From assembly GCF_001668615.1 (NCBI RefSeq), contig NZ_LZMC01000017.1, positions 1 to 50,516 on the forward strand: 50,516 nucleotides of DNA, in the 5' to 3' direction. The notes under the pieces were generated by a model. That model was not told the origin of the DNA. It did not search any database and was given only the letters and a program-made list of their open reading frames with translations. Positions 19,317 to 30,128 of the stretch are shown piece after piece (the first letter of the stretch is position 1; each line of letters opens with the position of its first letter). Origin of the DNA: Mycobacterium sp. 1274761.0 (GTDB lineage: Bacteria; Actinomycetota; Actinomycetes; Mycobacteriales; Mycobacteriaceae). The position numbers were made by a program, and so were the translations under genes.

Positions 19317-19390
19317 GGCAGTAATGCTGCGCCCGCATACATCCCGCCAACAGTGGCAGCAGTGACACGTTACGCTAAAATACTGCCATG
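19314..19390. repeat. 10-bp inverted repeat embracing two divergent starts
   Basis: CATGGCAGTA (19314-19323) and its exact reverse complement TACTGCCATG (19381-19390) contain the start codons of the minus-strand small membrane gene and the plus-strand GlxA-type gene. The 57 bases between hold the plus-strand TAAAAT -10 (19376-19381). Confidence 0.6.
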
Positions 19391-20338
19391 GCCATCGAGA
19401 AGGTGTCGGCGCTGGTGCTCGACGGTTTGGCGGTGTTCGAGTTCGGCGTGATCTGCGAGGTGTTCGGCATCGACCGCTCCGAGGACGGGGTACCGAACTT
19501 CGACTTCAAGGTGTGTGGTCCGGAGCCCGGCAAGCCGGTTCGGACGACGGTCGGCGCGTCGGTCGTGCCCGACCATGGGCTCGACGACCTGGTCGGCGCG
19601 GACCTGGTCACGATCCCGGCCATCAGCGGCTCCGACTATGTGCCTGAGGCGCTGAAGGCGGTCAGGGCCGCGGCGGACGCGGGCGCGATCGTGCTGACCG
19701 TGTGCTCGGGTGCCTTCGTCGCGGGCGAGGCCGGGTTGCTGGACGGCCGGGCGTGCACCACGCACTGGATGCATGCCGACGAACTTGCCCGGCGGTTCCC
19801 AACCGCACGCGTTGACCGCAACGTGCTGTTCGTCGATGACGGCGACCTGATCACCAGTGCGGGTACGGCGGCGGGCATCGACGCGTGCCTGCACCTGGTG
19901 CGTCGCGAACTCGGCAGCGAGATCACCAACAAGATCGCGCGCCGCATGGTGGTGCCGCCGCAGCGTGACGGCGGCCAGCGGCAGTACATCGATCAGCCGA
20001 TCCCCGTTCGATGCTCGGAAAGGTTTGCGCCGCATCTCGATTGGATCCTGGCCAACCTGGACAAACCGCACTCCGTGGCCACCCTCGCCCGTCGCGCGAA
20101 CATGTCGGCGCGAACCTTTGCACGCCGGTTCGTCGAAGAGACCGGCACCACCCCCATGCAGTGGGTGACCGACCAGCGCGTGCTCTACGCCCGGCGGCTG
20201 CTCGAAGAGAGCGATATGGACATCGACCAGATCGCCGACCGGTCGGGTTTCGGCACGGCCACGCTGCTGCGCCACCACTTCCGCCGGATCATCGGCGTGA
20301 CGCCATCGGATTACCGGCGCAGCTTCGCCTGCGCCTAG
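19388..20338 (+). CDS. GlxA-type AraC-family regulator with DJ-1/PfpI domain
   Basis: Transcriptional regulator of 316 residues: an N-terminal DJ-1/PfpI (class I glutamine amidotransferase-like) sensor domain (about 5-190), including TVCSGAFVAGEAGLL around the nucleophile-elbow Cys and CTTHW, then an AraC-type double helix-turn-helix (about 215-310, NMSARTFARRF and IADRSGFGTATLLRHHFR). Ligand and targets are unknown. The ATG is six bases after a TAAAAT -10, so a leaderless mRNA is likely. Its TAG stop interlocks with that of mutY in a shared CTAG. Confidence 0.93.
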   Translation: MAIEKVSALVLDGLAVFEFGVICEVFGIDRSEDGVPNFDFKVCGPEPGKPVRTTVGASVVPDHGLDDLVGADLVTIPAISGSDYVPEALKAVRAAADAGAIVLTVCSGAFVAGEAGLLDGRACTTHWMHADELARRFPTARVDRNVLFVDDGDLITSAGTAAGIDACLHLVRRELGSEITNKIARRMVVPPQRDGGQRQYIDQPIPVRCSERFAPHLDWILANLDKPHSVATLARRANMSARTFARRFVEETGTTPMQWVTDQRVLYARRLLEESDMDIDQIADRSGFGTATLLRHHFRRIIGVTPSDYRRSFACA

Positions 20339-21204
20339 CCTTCGCCGGCAAGGGCAAAACGACCGTCGGCCGTCTGCTCCACCAGCCCGTCGACGAGCAG
20401 GGAATCCAGCGCGCGGTCCCGCTGCGCGGTGTCCGACAGCCACGCCACGTCGAGCTCGGCGCGGGTTACCGGAGAATCGTTGCCGCGCAACACATCAAGT
20501 AGCCGTCCCCGGACCTGCCGGTCGGTGCCGGCGTACCGCTGTACCCGCCGCGCAGGCGTCGCCGACGCCGGATGCCCCGCCGATCGCCACTCGCATGCGC
20601 TCAGCGGGCACACGCCGCAGCGTGGCGCGCGCGCCGTACACACCGTCGCGCCCAATTCCATCAGCGCGACCGAAAACCGTGGTGCGTCAGCCTCTTTCGG
20701 CAGGAGCGCGGCGACATCGTCGAGATCGCGCGGCGAGGTCGACGCGGCCGCGTCGGCCCGACCGTGAACGGCGCGGGCCACCACCCGGCGCACGTTGGTG
20801 TCGACAACCGGAACCCGCTGCCGGTAGGCGAAGCACGCGATGGCGCGCGCCGTGTACGCGCCGATGCCCGGCAGCGACAGCAGTGCCTCGACGTCCGAGG
20901 GCACGACATCGCCGTGGTCGCGGGCGATCACTACCGCGCACTCGTGTAACCGTTTCGCCCGCCGCGGGTAGCCCAGCTTGCCCCATGCACGCAGCACGTC
21001 GGCCGCGCTCGCCGTCGTGGCGGCCGACGGCGTCGGCCAGCGCGCCACCCAGTCCAACCAGATCGGCTCCACCCGTGCCACCGGCGTCTGCTGCAGCATG
21101 AACTCGCTGACCAACACCTGCCACGGCGTGACACCGGGTCGCCGCCACGGCAGGTCTCGCTGCTCGCGGTCGTACCAGTGCAGAAGCTCGGTCGAATCGA
21201 TCAT
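20335..21204 (-). CDS. mutY: A/G-specific adenine glycosylase MutY
   Basis: MutY removes adenine opposite 8-oxoguanine, preventing G-to-T transversions. The 289 residues carry catalytic Glu34 (SEFMLQQTP), the helix-hairpin-helix LPGIGAYTAR, catalytic Asp135 (VVDTNVRR), and the [4Fe-4S] cysteines 189, 196, 199 and 204. The last spacing is four residues rather than the E. coli five, as I recall for mycobacterial MutY. The C-terminal MutT-like half is short. The ATG at 21204 gives the family N-terminus; the upstream extension is antisense to the carbonic anhydrase gene. Confidence 0.96.
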   Translation of the reverse strand: MIDSTELLHWYDREQRDLPWRRPGVTPWQVLVSEFMLQQTPVARVEPIWLDWVARWPTPSAATTASAADVLRAWGKLGYPRRAKRLHECAVVIARDHGDVVPSDVEALLSLPGIGAYTARAIACFAYRQRVPVVDTNVRRVVARAVHGRADAAASTSPRDLDDVAALLPKEADAPRFSVALMELGATVCTARAPRCGVCPLSACEWRSAGHPASATPARRVQRYAGTDRQVRGRLLDVLRGNDSPVTRAELDVAWLSDTAQRDRALDSLLVDGLVEQTADGRFALAGEG

Positions 21205-21229
21205 GAGGGGCTCAGGCAGAATGACGGCC

Positions 21230-21850
21230 ATGCCCAACCCGAACCCGGTAACCGCTTGGAAGGCACTCAAGGAGGGTAACGAGCGATTCGCCGCCGGTAA
21301 GCCCGAACATCCGCACCAGGGCGGTGACCGCAGGGCAGAGCTGACCAAGGGGCAGCACCCCATCGCGGCGCTGCTGAGTTGTTCGGACAGCAGGATCGCC
21401 ACCGAGATCGTCTTCGACCAGGGACTTGGTGACGTCTTCGTGGTGCGCAACGCCGGCCACGTGCTCGACGCCGCAGTGCTCGGCTCGCTCGAGTACGCGG
21501 TCGCGGTGCTGAACGTGCCGCTCGTCGTCGTCGTCGGTCACACAAGCTGCGGAGCCGTGCAGGCCACGGCGGCAACCGTCAACGGCGAACCCGCGCCGTC
21601 GGGCCACATCCGCGACGTCGTCGCGCTGCTGACGCCGTCGGTGCGCGCGGCCCGCAGCGCCGGCTTCACCACCGTCGATGAGTTCGTCGTCCAACACGCG
21701 AAGGAAACCGTCGCGCAGTTGCGCATTCGCTCGTCGGTCGTGGCCCAGGGCATCGCGGCCGGCAGCCTCGCGGTGGTCGGCGCGACGTACAGCTTGGCCG
21801 ACGGCCACGTGGTCCTGCGCGAACATCTGGGAGACATCGGCGAAAGCTAA
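21230..21850 (+). CDS. canB: Beta-class carbonic anhydrase
   Basis: Interconverts CO2 and bicarbonate in the cytoplasm. The 206 residues hold the zinc ligands Cys51, His104 and Cys107 (CSDSR and GHTSCGAV), with the Asp53-Arg55 dyad that governs the active site. It is close to Rv3588c (CanB). The ATG at 21230 matches the family start (MPNPNPVTAWKAL); an ATG nine bases upstream (21221) is possible. A CAGAAT element lies seven bases before 21230. Divergent from mutY, with 25 bases between starts. Confidence 0.95.
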   Translation: MPNPNPVTAWKALKEGNERFAAGKPEHPHQGGDRRAELTKGQHPIAALLSCSDSRIATEIVFDQGLGDVFVVRNAGHVLDAAVLGSLEYAVAVLNVPLVVVVGHTSCGAVQATAATVNGEPAPSGHIRDVVALLTPSVRAARSAGFTTVDEFVVQHAKETVAQLRIRSSVVAQGIAAGSLAVVGATYSLADGHVVLREHLGDIGES

Positions 21851-21910
21851 GGGGCCGACACGCCGGTCCACCTCGGACAATTGTGTGTGACCTGGCCTTA
21901 CCGTGAGTTT

Positions 21911-22681
21911 GTGCTGGATCTAGAGCCGCATGGCCCACTACCCACCCAGATTTACTGGCGTCGCAGGGCACTTGCGTTGGGCATGGCGGTCCTGGTCGTC
22001 GGAATTGTCGCCGCGATCGTGGTGATGGTCGTCATGAACTCCGGTGGCGAGACGAAAAACGCCGAAAAGCCAACGCCCGTACCCGCAGCCGCCCCAACGC
22101 CGCTTCCCGGCGAAAACCCGGCGGTGAAGACGCCGATTGTGCCGCCGGCGGTCGCTGCGCCCGCGCCTACGCCGACCCCGACCGCCGCGGTCATGCCGCC
22201 GCCCGTGCTGAAGGAGGGTGACGACTGCCCCGACTCCACGTTGGCGGTCAAGGGCATCACCAGCCAGCCGGAGTACGTCGTCGGCGACCAGCCGAAGTTC
22301 ACCATGGTCGTCACGAACATCGGGTTGGTGGCCTGCAAGCGCGACGTCGGAGCTGCGGTGCTCGCTGCCTACGTCTACGGCCTGGACAACACCCGGCTGT
22401 GGTCGAACCTCGACTGCGCGCCGTCGAACGAGACCCTGGTCAAGACGTTCAATCCAGGCGAGCAGGTGACGACCGAGGTGACGTGGACTGGCATGGGTTC
22501 AGCGCCCAACTGCCCGCTGCCGCGCCAGCCAATCGGACCAGGCACTTATAACCTGCTCGTCCAGTTGGGCAATCTGCGCTCGGCCACGGTGCCGTTCGTG
22601 CTGGCTCAGCCGGCCCCGCAGCCTGGCGTACCGGCAGACGGCGCCCCGGCGCCCCAGCAGGCGCCCGCACCCGCGGGCTAA
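21911..22681 (+). CDS. Membrane-anchored proline-rich protein, Rv3587c-like
   Basis: Conserved mycobacterial protein of unknown function, about 256 residues. A short cytoplasmic N-terminus ([19 protein letters not shown]) precedes one membrane helix (about 25-47). A Pro/Ala-rich linker (about 55-105) then leads to an extracellular domain (about 110-225) with a beta-sandwich look and four cysteines (DDCPDS, ACKRD, LDCAPS, PNCPLP), followed by a Pro/Ala/Gln tail. The GTG at 21911 follows a TACCGT -10 (21899-21904) by six bases, which argues for a leaderless start and against the TTG at 21881. It converges on disA with a 4-base overlap. Confidence 0.85.
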   Translation: MLDLEPHGPLPTQIYWRRRALALGMAVLVVGIVAAIVVMVVMNSGGETKNAEKPTPVPAAAPTPLPGENPAVKTPIVPPAVAAPAPTPTPTAAVMPPPVLKEGDDCPDSTLAVKGITSQPEYVVGDQPKFTMVVTNIGLVACKRDVGAAVLAAYVYGLDNTRLWSNLDCAPSNETLVKTFNPGEQVTTEVTWTGMGSAPNCPLPRQPIGPGTYNLLVQLGNLRSATVPFVLAQPAPQPGVPADGAPAPQQAPAPAG

Positions 22682-23787
22682 GCCAACCGGTCAGCGATCG
22701 TCGACTCGGCGAGCTGCGACAAACCCTCGCGGATATGGCGGGCCCACATCGAGCCGATGCCTTCCACTGATTGCAGATCGCTGGCGCTCGCGGCGAGCAG
22801 GCCCTGCAGCGAGCCGAATGAGCGCACCAGCAGGTCGACATGGGCGAACTGCAGACGTGGAATGCCCGCCATCGCCCGGTAGCCGCGCGAGCTCATCGCA
22901 GAGTCCTGCGCTTCTGCAGTCGACGGGTAACCGAAAACCCTTGCCAACGTGGTGAAGTCGAGCAGCTCGGTGTCGGTGAGCCCGTCGAGTTCCTCGAGCG
23001 TCGCGGTCACCTGCGCGGGTGTCGGCGGGTCGGGGTTGGCGTGGTAGTCGCGCACGATGAGCTCGCGTGCGGTGTCGTTGTCGCCGACCAGCTCTTCGAG
23101 CTGGAGCTTCAACTGACGCCCGTCGGTGCCCAATTCGACGACGTCGGCATCGATTTCGAGGCTGATCCGCCGGACCATCTCCAGCCGCTGCACGACCGTC
23201 ATCACATCGCGCAGCGTGACGAAGTCCTCGATCTCGGCGGTCGACAGCTGCCTGCTCACCTCGTCGAGACGCGACTTGTACCGCTCGAGCGTGTCGATGG
23301 TCTGGTTGGCCCGCGACAGGATCGTCGCGGAGTCGGGCACCACGTGCCGCTCACCCGCGACGTAGACCGTCACGATGCTCATCGAATGGCTCACCGAGAC
23401 AACGGGATAACCGGTTTGAACCGCGGTGCGTTCGGCAGACCTGTGCCGGGTGCCCGATTCGTCGGTAGGAATGGACGGGTCGGGCACCAGCTGGACATTG
23501 GCCCGCAGGATCCGGGTGCCGTCGCTCGAGAGCACCACGGCGCCGTCCATCTTCGACAGCTCACGCAACCGGGTCGGGGCATAGGCGACGTCGAGCGAGA
23601 AGCCGCCGTCGCAGATCGACTCGACGCTGTCGTCGTATCCCAGCACGATCAGCGCGCCGGTGCGGCCGCGCAGGATTCGCTCGAGCCCGTCGCGCAGAGC
23701 TGTGCCGGGGGCGAGTCGGCCGATGGTTTCACGCAGGGTCGGACGGGCGAGTTGCACCACGTTGCGGCGTCTGGACTTCACGGCCAT
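22678..23787 (-). CDS. disA: Diadenylate cyclase DisA
   Basis: DisA makes the second messenger c-di-AMP from two ATP and scans DNA. The 369-residue octameric protein has the DAC domain (about 10-150) with DGA at 81-83 and RHR at 114-116, a long linker helix domain, and C-terminal helix-hairpin-helix motifs (about 300-355, [17 protein letters not shown]) that bind branched DNA. The ATG overlaps the radA stop by 10 bases. RadA is a reported partner that inhibits DisA, so the overlap fits a functional pair. Confidence 0.97.
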   Translation of the reverse strand: MAVKSRRRNVVQLARPTLRETIGRLAPGTALRDGLERILRGRTGALIVLGYDDSVESICDGGFSLDVAYAPTRLRELSKMDGAVVLSSDGTRILRANVQLVPDPSIPTDESGTRHRSAERTAVQTGYPVVSVSHSMSIVTVYVAGERHVVPDSATILSRANQTIDTLERYKSRLDEVSRQLSTAEIEDFVTLRDVMTVVQRLEMVRRISLEIDADVVELGTDGRQLKLQLEELVGDNDTARELIVRDYHANPDPPTPAQVTATLEELDGLTDTELLDFTTLARVFGYPSTAEAQDSAMSSRGYRAMAGIPRLQFAHVDLLVRSFGSLQGLLAASASDLQSVEGIGSMWARHIREGLSQLAESTIADRLA

Positions 23788-25184
23788 GGCCCCTCCTCGC
23801 CGCGGCCGGCCTTCACGCTGCTGCTGATCTCGGTCAGCACCCTCATGGCAGCGGTGATGTTGTCGGCCGCTATCGCCCGTAAGCCTATCGGGACCGTTTT
23901 AACTCCGGGCGGAACTACAGCACACGTGAAACCGAGTCGGGCGGCTTCGGCCAGCCGCCGCTCCATGCCGCTGACCCTGCGCAGGTCGCCCGCCAGGCCT
24001 ACTTCGCCGATCGCGATGGTTGTGGTCGGCAGCGGCAGGTCGGCGTAGGCCGATGCGATGGCCATCGCCACGGCGAGGTCCGATGACGGGTCGGTAAGCC
24101 GCATTCCGCCCACCGTGGACAGGTAGATGTCGCATTGCGCGACCCGAAGATGGGCCCGCTTCTCCAGCACCGCGGCGATCATCGCCGCGCGGGCGGAATC
24201 GATACCGCTGACCGCGCGGCGCGGCGACGACGTCGTCGGAGCGGCGATCAAGGCCTGCACCTCCCCGATGAGGGGACGCTTACCGTCGAGCGAGACCGTC
24301 ACCGCGGTGCCCGAAACGGGAGCGGGGCGTTGGTCGAGGAACAAGCCGGATGGATCGGCGACGCACTCGATTCCGTTGTCGTGCAACATGAAACAGCCGA
24401 CCTCGTCGGCCGCGCCGAATCGGTTCTTGACGCCGCGCACCATGCGCAGCATCGACGTCTTATCGCCCTCGAAGTGCAGCACGACGTCGACGAGATGCTC
24501 GAGTGATCGCGGCCCCGCGATCGCGCCGTCCTTGGTGACGTGGCCGACCAGGATGATCGCCACGCCCGTGGTCTTCGCCGTCATCGTCAGCGCCGTCGTC
24601 ACCGCCCGCACCTGGGTGACGCCGCCGGTTACGCCGTCGGCGTCCGTTGTCGACATCGTCTGCACCGAATCCACCACCACCAGTGAGGGTTTCACCTCGT
24701 CGATGTGGCCGAGAGCGGTCTGTAGATCGGACTCGGCGGCCAGATATACCTCGTCGTGGTGGCAGCCGGTGCGCTCTGCGCGCAACCGGATCTGGCCCGC
24801 GGACTCCTCGCCGGACAGGTACAGCGCGCGGCGCCCCGCCTCCGCCCAGCGGTGGGCAACCTCGAGCAGCAGCGTCGACTTGCCGACGCCGGGATCACCG
24901 GCGAGCAGCGTGACCGACCCAGGGACGATGCCGCCGCCCAGCACTCGGTCCAATTCGCTGACGCCGGTGGGATCGTGCCTGGTACTGCCGGGATCTATGG
25001 AGCTGATGGGCACAGCGGGCGTGGTCGGGGCCACCGCACGTCGCGTCACCGAGCCGTTGACGGCGGTCAGCACGGCTACCTCGTCGACCGTCCCCCAAGT
25101 GCCGCAGTCGGGGCAGCGGCCGACCCACTTCGCGGTGACGTGGTGGCACTCCGAACAGCGGTACTGCGAACGCGCTTTGGCCAC
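23778..25184 (-). CDS. radA: DNA repair protein RadA
   Basis: RadA is a RecA-like, DnaB-like branch-migration motor in homologous recombination. The 468 residues include an N-terminal C4 zinc finger ([21 protein letters not shown]), Walker [10 protein letters not shown], the RadA-specific KNRFG, and a C-terminal Lon-protease-like domain ([20 protein letters not shown] region). The GTG at 25184 gives the conserved [13 protein letters not shown] start and lies six bases after a TACCGT -10 on the minus strand, suggesting leaderless transcription. Longer upstream frames are rejected. Confidence 0.96.
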   Translation of the reverse strand: MAKARSQYRCSECHHVTAKWVGRCPDCGTWGTVDEVAVLTAVNGSVTRRAVAPTTPAVPISSIDPGSTRHDPTGVSELDRVLGGGIVPGSVTLLAGDPGVGKSTLLLEVAHRWAEAGRRALYLSGEESAGQIRLRAERTGCHHDEVYLAAESDLQTALGHIDEVKPSLVVVDSVQTMSTTDADGVTGGVTQVRAVTTALTMTAKTTGVAIILVGHVTKDGAIAGPRSLEHLVDVVLHFEGDKTSMLRMVRGVKNRFGAADEVGCFMLHDNGIECVADPSGLFLDQRPAPVSGTAVTVSLDGKRPLIGEVQALIAAPTTSSPRRAVSGIDSARAAMIAAVLEKRAHLRVAQCDIYLSTVGGMRLTDPSSDLAVAMAIASAYADLPLPTTTIAIGEVGLAGDLRRVSGMERRLAEAARLGFTCAVVPPGVKTVPIGLRAIAADNITAAMRVLTEISSSVKAGRGEEGPWP

Positions 25185-25227
25185 GGTGTGACGGTATCCG
25201 TCAGCACCGACAGATCCAGTCAGATCG

Positions 25228-25821
25228 TTAGTGGTGACCGCTCGTGTCGCCGGGCTCGTCGTGGGACGCATCGCCGGCCGGGTCGCGCCGTGGCGCCTGA
25301 CCGGCCGACAGCGGCACGGCAACGGTGGTGTGGCCTGCCTTCTCGAAGTTGAACGTGAAGTTGTACGTCAGCCCGTTGGTGATCTGCTTGGCGAGAGTGA
25401 CCGTGGCCTTTGCCGCGTCGGCCGTCTCGGCCTGTTCGAGCGCTTCGATCTGACCGTCGGGCCGGCCGACCTCGAGCACGTCGCCGGCAGGCAACGACGT
25501 GTCACCCGACAGCGACACCGTGCCGTAGTCGGATGTGATCGAGGTCAGCTTGTCGTTGGTGTCGGGCGATTGGTTGGACGCCACGAACAGCAACTCGACC
25601 TCAGTGCCCGGCTGCACGAAGTCGGACTTCTGCGTCGCGCGCAGGAACACGTTGCGCAACGCGATGTTTCCGACCGTTGCTGCGGTGCCGTCGACCGCCG
25701 CCTGTTGGGTGGCCGTTTGGGAAATCTGTCCAGCGCCGCAGCCGGAGAGGGAAACGGCGGCCAGCGCACACGCCGCCAAGGCGACGGTGACGCCGGATCG
25801 GCGGGACTTGTCGCGGTTCAC
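25228..25821 (-). CDS. lpqE: LpqE-like lipoprotein
   Basis: Exported lipoprotein of 197 residues resembling LpqE (Rv3584), whose function is not established. The signal peptide ends in a lipobox, VSLSGC, with Cys28 as the lipid anchor. The mature part is a beta-rich domain (about 40-175) with [21 protein letters not shown] and [15 protein letters not shown], followed by a His/Asp-rich tail ([12 protein letters not shown]) that could bind metal. The GTG is preceded by AGGAGG. Lies 43 bases upstream of radA and downstream of a candidate 47-residue ORF. Confidence 0.9.
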   Translation of the reverse strand: MNRDKSRRSGVTVALAACALAAVSLSGCGAGQISQTATQQAAVDGTAATVGNIALRNVFLRATQKSDFVQPGTEVELLFVASNQSPDTNDKLTSITSDYGTVSLSGDTSLPAGDVLEVGRPDGQIEALEQAETADAAKATVTLAKQITNGLTYNFTFNFEKAGHTTVAVPLSAGQAPRRDPAGDASHDEPGDTSGHH

Positions 25822-25854
25822 CCAAAAGCCTCCTGCTCGGCCGGACCTGTTCGA

Positions 25855-25998
25855 CTATGCAGAGTAGTAGGTGGTGGTTGACGGCGGTAGCGGAGGTGCC
25901 GGCTCGCCATCAAGCTGGCCCATCGGGTGGCCATCGGGGTGCTGCCAGGGTTTGCCGTACGGTGGCCGACGCGACGCCGCCTTGCACGTAATCGTCAC
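25855..25998 (-). CDS. Candidate 47-residue proline-rich small protein before lpqE
   Basis: GTG start at 25998 with AGCAGGGG upstream, stop TAG at 25855, 33 bases before the lpqE start on the same strand. The product begins VTITCKAASRRPPYGKPW, continues with QHPDGHPMGQLDGEPAPP and ends in a Thr-Tyr-Tyr-Ser-Ala tail. The Pro/Gly/His pattern and aromatic end look protein-like. It has no signal peptide or membrane helix and I do not recognise it. It could instead be chance in GC-rich leader DNA, or part of the lpqE 5' UTR. Confidence 0.35.
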   Translation of the reverse strand: MTITCKAASRRPPYGKPWQHPDGHPMGQLDGEPAPPLPPSTTTYYSA

Positions 25999-26035
25999 CC
26001 TGTCAACCCCTGCTCTTCACCTGCGGTGCCCCTGA

Positions 26036-26593
<558 letters not shown>

Positions 26594-26597
26594 CCGC

Positions 26598-27263
26598 ATG
26601 AGCACGGTCGCCGTCGTCCCGGCCGCAGGGTCCGGGGAGCGGCTAGCCGCAGGCGCGCCGAAGGCGTTCGTCAATCTGCATGGTCGACCCATGCTGGAAT
26701 ACGCGCTCGGCGGCCTGCGTGATTCCGGTGTCGTCGACACCGTCGTCGTGGCGGTGCCGGCCAGTCGGACCGACGAGGCCAAGCTGGTGTTCGGCGGCGA
26801 CGCCGTGATCGTCGCGGGTGGATCGGACCGCACCGAATCGGTCCGGCTCGCCCTCGCCGCCGCCGGCGACGCCGAATTCGTCCTCGTCCATGACGCCGCG
26901 CGCGCCCTCACCCCGCCGTCGCTGATCGTGCGGGTGGTGACGGCCCTCAAGGATGGCCATGCCGCCGTGGTGCCCGCGCTGCCGGTCAGCGACACCATCA
27001 AGGCCGTCGACGCCAACGGCATAGTGCTGAGCACACCGGAGCGCACGGGTCTGCGCGCGGTGCAGACTCCGCAGGGCTTCCGCACCGAGCTGCTGAGGCG
27101 CGCCTACGACCGGATGGGCGCCGGCGGGTTCACCGATGATGCTTCGGTGGTCGAGGCCATCGGCACGCCGGTGCAGGTGGTCGAGGGCGACCCGCTGGCG
27201 TTCAAGATCACCACGCCGAACGATCTCCTGCTCGCCAAGGTGCTGCTCGGCGGGGCCGCATGA
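26598..27263 (+). CDS. ispD: 2-C-methyl-D-erythritol 4-phosphate cytidylyltransferase
   Basis: IspD attaches CMP to MEP, step three of the non-mevalonate isoprenoid pathway. The 221 residues show the nucleotide-binding [19 protein letters not shown], the [10 protein letters not shown] loop, the [10 protein letters not shown] signature, and [10 protein letters not shown] near the C-terminus. The ATG is four bases after carD and the stop overlaps ispF (ATGA), so carD-ispD-ispF are translationally linked. Confidence 0.97.
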   Translation: MSTVAVVPAAGSGERLAAGAPKAFVNLHGRPMLEYALGGLRDSGVVDTVVVAVPASRTDEAKLVFGGDAVIVAGGSDRTESVRLALAAAGDAEFVLVHDAARALTPPSLIVRVVTALKDGHAAVVPALPVSDTIKAVDANGIVLSTPERTGLRAVQTPQGFRTELLRRAYDRMGAGGFTDDASVVEAIGTPVQVVEGDPLAFKITTPNDLLLAKVLLGGAA

Positions 27264-27736
27264 GCATTCCGCGGGTAGGACTGGGCGTGGATGTCCACCC
27301 GATCGAGGCGGGCAGGCCGTGCCGGCTGTTGGGCCTACTCTTCGACAACGCCGACGGCTGTGCCGGGCATTCGGACGGCGACGTGGCCGCCCATGCGCTG
27401 TGCGACGCGTTGCTCAGTGCCGCGGGACTCGGCGATCTCGGCGGGGTCTTCGGTACCGACGACCCGCGCTGGGCCGGGGTCAGCGGCGCAGACATGCTGC
27501 GCCACGTGCACAGGCTGGTGCGCGCCCAGGGGTACCGGGTCGGTAACGCGGCGGTACAGGTAATCGGGAATCGGCCGAAGGTGGGGCCGCGGCGGTCGGA
27601 GGCCCAGCAAGTACTTTCCGAGCTGCTCGACGCCCCGGTCTCGGTCTCGGCGACCACGACCGACGGCCTGGGGCTGACCGGACGCGGCGAAGGTTTGGCC
27701 GCCATCGCGACCGCTTTGGTGGTCGCCACCGAATAG
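27260..27736 (+). CDS. ispF: 2-C-methyl-D-erythritol 2,4-cyclodiphosphate synthase
   Basis: IspF cyclises CDP-ME 2-phosphate to MEcPP with loss of CMP, a zinc-dependent trimeric enzyme. The 158 residues have the metal site Asp11, His13 and His37 (GVDVHPIE and [10 protein letters not shown]) and the C-terminal [14 protein letters not shown]. The ATG overlaps the ispD stop by four bases. The cysS promoter lies just after its stop. Confidence 0.97.
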   Translation: MSIPRVGLGVDVHPIEAGRPCRLLGLLFDNADGCAGHSDGDVAAHALCDALLSAAGLGDLGGVFGTDDPRWAGVSGADMLRHVHRLVRAQGYRVGNAAVQVIGNRPKVGPRRSEAQQVLSELLDAPVSVSATTTDGLGLTGRGEGLAAIATALVVATE

Positions 27737-27741
27737 GCCGG

Positions 27742-27758
27742 TAAGCTGGCCCGTCGTG
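27742..27758 (+). promoter_or_regulatory. Leaderless promoter core of cysS
   Basis: TAAGCT (27742-27747) lies eight bases before the GTG at 27756. From the -10 through the start codon it matches the lysS promoter (8694-8710) at all but two positions, with the same spacing. It begins six bases after the ispF stop, so cysS can be transcribed independently of ispDF. Confidence 0.6.
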
Positions 27759-29192
27759 AGTGGAGCGAACGGTGCGGCTCCCGTGACCGACCTACGGCTA
27801 TACGACACGATGACGGGCGCTATCCGTGACTTCGTGCCGGTGCGCGCCGGCCATGTGTCGATCTACCTTTGCGGCGCCACGGTCCAGGGCTTGCCGCACA
27901 TCGGCCACGTCCGCAGCGGGGTGGCGTTCGACGTGCTGCGACGGTGGCTGCTGGCCAAGGGTTTCGACGTCGCGTTCGTCCGCAATGTCACCGACATCGA
28001 CGACAAGATTTTGAACAAGGCCGCGGACGCCGGCAGGCCATGGTGGGAGTGGGCCGCCACCTACGAGCGGGCGTTCTCAGCGGCGTACGACGCGCTGGGT
28101 GTGCTACCGCCGTCCGCAGAACCGCGCGCCACCGGCCACATCACGCAGATGGTCGAGCTGATCGAGCGGCTGATCGACCGCGGCTACGCCTACGCCAGCG
28201 GCGGTGACGTCTACTTCTCCGTGTTGCGCATGCTCCCGAAGCCCGGCTACGGCAAGCTGTCCGGCCACAAGTTCGACGACGTGCATCAGGGCGAAGGTGT
28301 GGCGACCGGCAAGCGCGATCAACGCGACTTCACGCTGTGGAAGGGCGAGAAGCCCGGCGAGCCGTCGTGGCCGACACCATGGGGCCGCGGCCGACCCGGC
28401 TGGCACACCGAATGCGTGGCGATGTGTGAGACCTACCTCGGCGCGGAGTTCGACATCCACGCCGGCGGCATGGACCTGATCTTCCCGCATCACGAGAACG
28501 AGATCGCCCAAGCCGAGGCGGCCGGTGACGCGTTCGCCCGGTACTGGTTGCACAACGGGTGGGTCACCATGGGCGGCGAGAAGATGAGCAAGTCGCTGGG
28601 CAATGTGTTGGCGATACCCGCTGTGCTGCAACGGGTCCGGCCCGCCGAGCTACGCTACTACCTGGGCAGCGCGCACTACCGGTCGATGCTCGAGTTCTCC
28701 GAGACCGCTCTGCAAGACGCTGCGAAGGCCTACACCGGCATCGAGGATTTTCTGCACCGGGTGCGTAACCGGGTCGGCGCCGTCGAACCGGGGGAATGGA
28801 CGCCCGCTTTCGCCGCCGCACTCGACGACGACCTCTCGGTCCCGATCGCGCTGGCCGAAGTTCACGCCGCGCGCGCGGAAGGCAACAGGGCGCTGGAGGC
28901 CGGCGACCATGAAACGGCGATGGCCCGCGCCACCTCGATACGAGCGATGATGGGCATCCTCGGTTGCGACCCGCTCGACGAACGGTGGGAGTCGCGCGAC
29001 GAGACCTCTGCGGCACTGGCGGCGGTAGATGTGTTGGTGCAGGCCGAAATTCAGCGCCGCCAGGAGGCGCGCGAGCGCAGGGACTGGGCCGAGGCCGACG
29101 CCATCCGTGACCGGCTGAAGCAGGCAGGCGTCGAGGTCACCGATACCGCCGACGGTCCGCAATGGACTCTGTTGGACGGGTATTCGAAATAG
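27756..29192 (+). CDS. cysS: Cysteinyl-tRNA synthetase
   Basis: CysS charges tRNA-Cys; class I, monomeric, with a catalytic zinc. The 478 residues have the ATP-binding HIGH at 48-51 (LPHIGHVRS), zinc ligands starting with the Cys of YLCGATVQG, the FPHHENE segment, and KMSKS at 276-280 ([10 protein letters not shown]). The GTG at 27756 is supported by the promoter. A second GTG at 27783 would remove nine non-conserved residues. MshC, the related mycothiol ligase, has different ends, so cysS is the better call. The stop directly abuts the rlmB ATG. Confidence 0.97.
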   Translation: MSGANGAAPVTDLRLYDTMTGAIRDFVPVRAGHVSIYLCGATVQGLPHIGHVRSGVAFDVLRRWLLAKGFDVAFVRNVTDIDDKILNKAADAGRPWWEWAATYERAFSAAYDALGVLPPSAEPRATGHITQMVELIERLIDRGYAYASGGDVYFSVLRMLPKPGYGKLSGHKFDDVHQGEGVATGKRDQRDFTLWKGEKPGEPSWPTPWGRGRPGWHTECVAMCETYLGAEFDIHAGGMDLIFPHHENEIAQAEAAGDAFARYWLHNGWVTMGGEKMSKSLGNVLAIPAVLQRVRPAELRYYLGSAHYRSMLEFSETALQDAAKAYTGIEDFLHRVRNRVGAVEPGEWTPAFAAALDDDLSVPIALAEVHAARAEGNRALEAGDHETAMARATSIRAMMGILGCDPLDERWESRDETSAALAAVDVLVQAEIQRRQEARERRDWAEADAIRDRLKQAGVEVTDTADGPQWTLLDGYSK

Positions 29193-30128
29193 ATGGCCGG
29201 CAATTCACAGCGGCGCGGCGCGGTTCGCAAAGCGGGCACCAAGAAGGGACCGAAGGTCGGGTCGGGCGGTGTGCGCCGACGCGGCCTCGAGGGTCGCGGA
29301 GCCACCCCACCGGCGCACATGCGGCCAAACCATCCGGCGGCCAAACGCGCCAAGGCGCAAGAGAAGCGCCGCCAGAACCGGCGAACCGACGACGTCGAGG
29401 TGGTGCTCGGCCGTAACCCTGTGGTGGAGTGTCTACGCGCCGGTGTGCCCGCGACTGCGCTGTACGTGGCGTTGGGCGCGGAGGCCGACGAACGGCTGAC
29501 GGAGTCGGTGCGTCGCGCGGCCGATGCGGGCATCTCGATCCTCGAAGTGCCGCGTAGCGATCTGGACCGCCTCAGCGCCAACGGGATGCACCAGGGGATA
29601 GCGCTGCAGGTCCCGCCCTATGAGTACACGCACCCCGACGACCTGCTTGCCGCAGCGTCCGCCGACAGCGCACCGGCGTTGCTGGTGGCGCTGGACAACA
29701 TCTCCGATCCGCGCAACCTGGGCGCCATCGTTCGCTCGGTGGCTGGCTTCGGCGGACACGGAGTGCTGATTCCGCAGAGACGATCAGCGTCAGTCACCGC
29801 GGTCGCATGGCGGACCAGCGCGGGCGCGGCCGCCAGGCTGCCGGTCGCAAGAGCGACGAATCTCAATCGGACACTGAAGAATTGGCATGACAGCGGCCTG
29901 CAGGTGATCGGGCTCGACGCCGAGAGTGACACCACGCTCGACGAGCTGGATGGCACTGACCCACTGGTCGTGGTGGTCGGCTCTGAAGGCAAAGGACTGT
30001 CCCGGTTGGTGCGCGAGAACTGTGACGCGGTGGTGTCCATCCCGATGGCTGGGCCGACCGAGTCGCTCAACGCGTCGGTGGCCGCTGGCGTGGTGCTGGC
30101 CGAAATCGCCCGCCAGAGAAGGGGTTAG
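29193..30128 (+). CDS. rlmB: SpoU-family 23S rRNA G2251 2'-O-methyltransferase RlmB
   Basis: SPOUT methyltransferase that probably methylates 23S rRNA at Gm2251. It has 311 residues. An unusually long, basic N-terminal extension (about 1-65, rich in Arg, Lys, Gly) probably contacts RNA. A substrate-binding domain ([16 protein letters not shown]) follows, then the trefoil-knot catalytic domain with [18 protein letters not shown] and [16 protein letters not shown]. The ATG follows the cysS stop with no gap. The gene order matches Rv3580c-Rv3579c. Related TrmH-type tRNA activity cannot be excluded. Confidence 0.93.
   Translation: MAGNSQRRGAVRKAGTKKGPKVGSGGVRRRGLEGRGATPPAHMRPNHPAAKRAKAQEKRRQNRRTDDVEVVLGRNPVVECLRAGVPATALYVALGAEADERLTESVRRAADAGISILEVPRSDLDRLSANGMHQGIALQVPPYEYTHPDDLLAAASADSAPALLVALDNISDPRNLGAIVRSVAGFGGHGVLIPQRRSASVTAVAWRTSAGAAARLPVARATNLNRTLKNWHDSGLQVIGLDAESDTTLDELDGTDPLVVVVGSEGKGLSRLVRENCDAVVSIPMAGPTESLNASVAAGVVLAEIARQRRG

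Noticed and set aside
22840..24048. 402-codon frame opposite disA and radA
   Set aside because: His/Arg/Gly-rich shadow of two conserved genes, with no recognisable motif.
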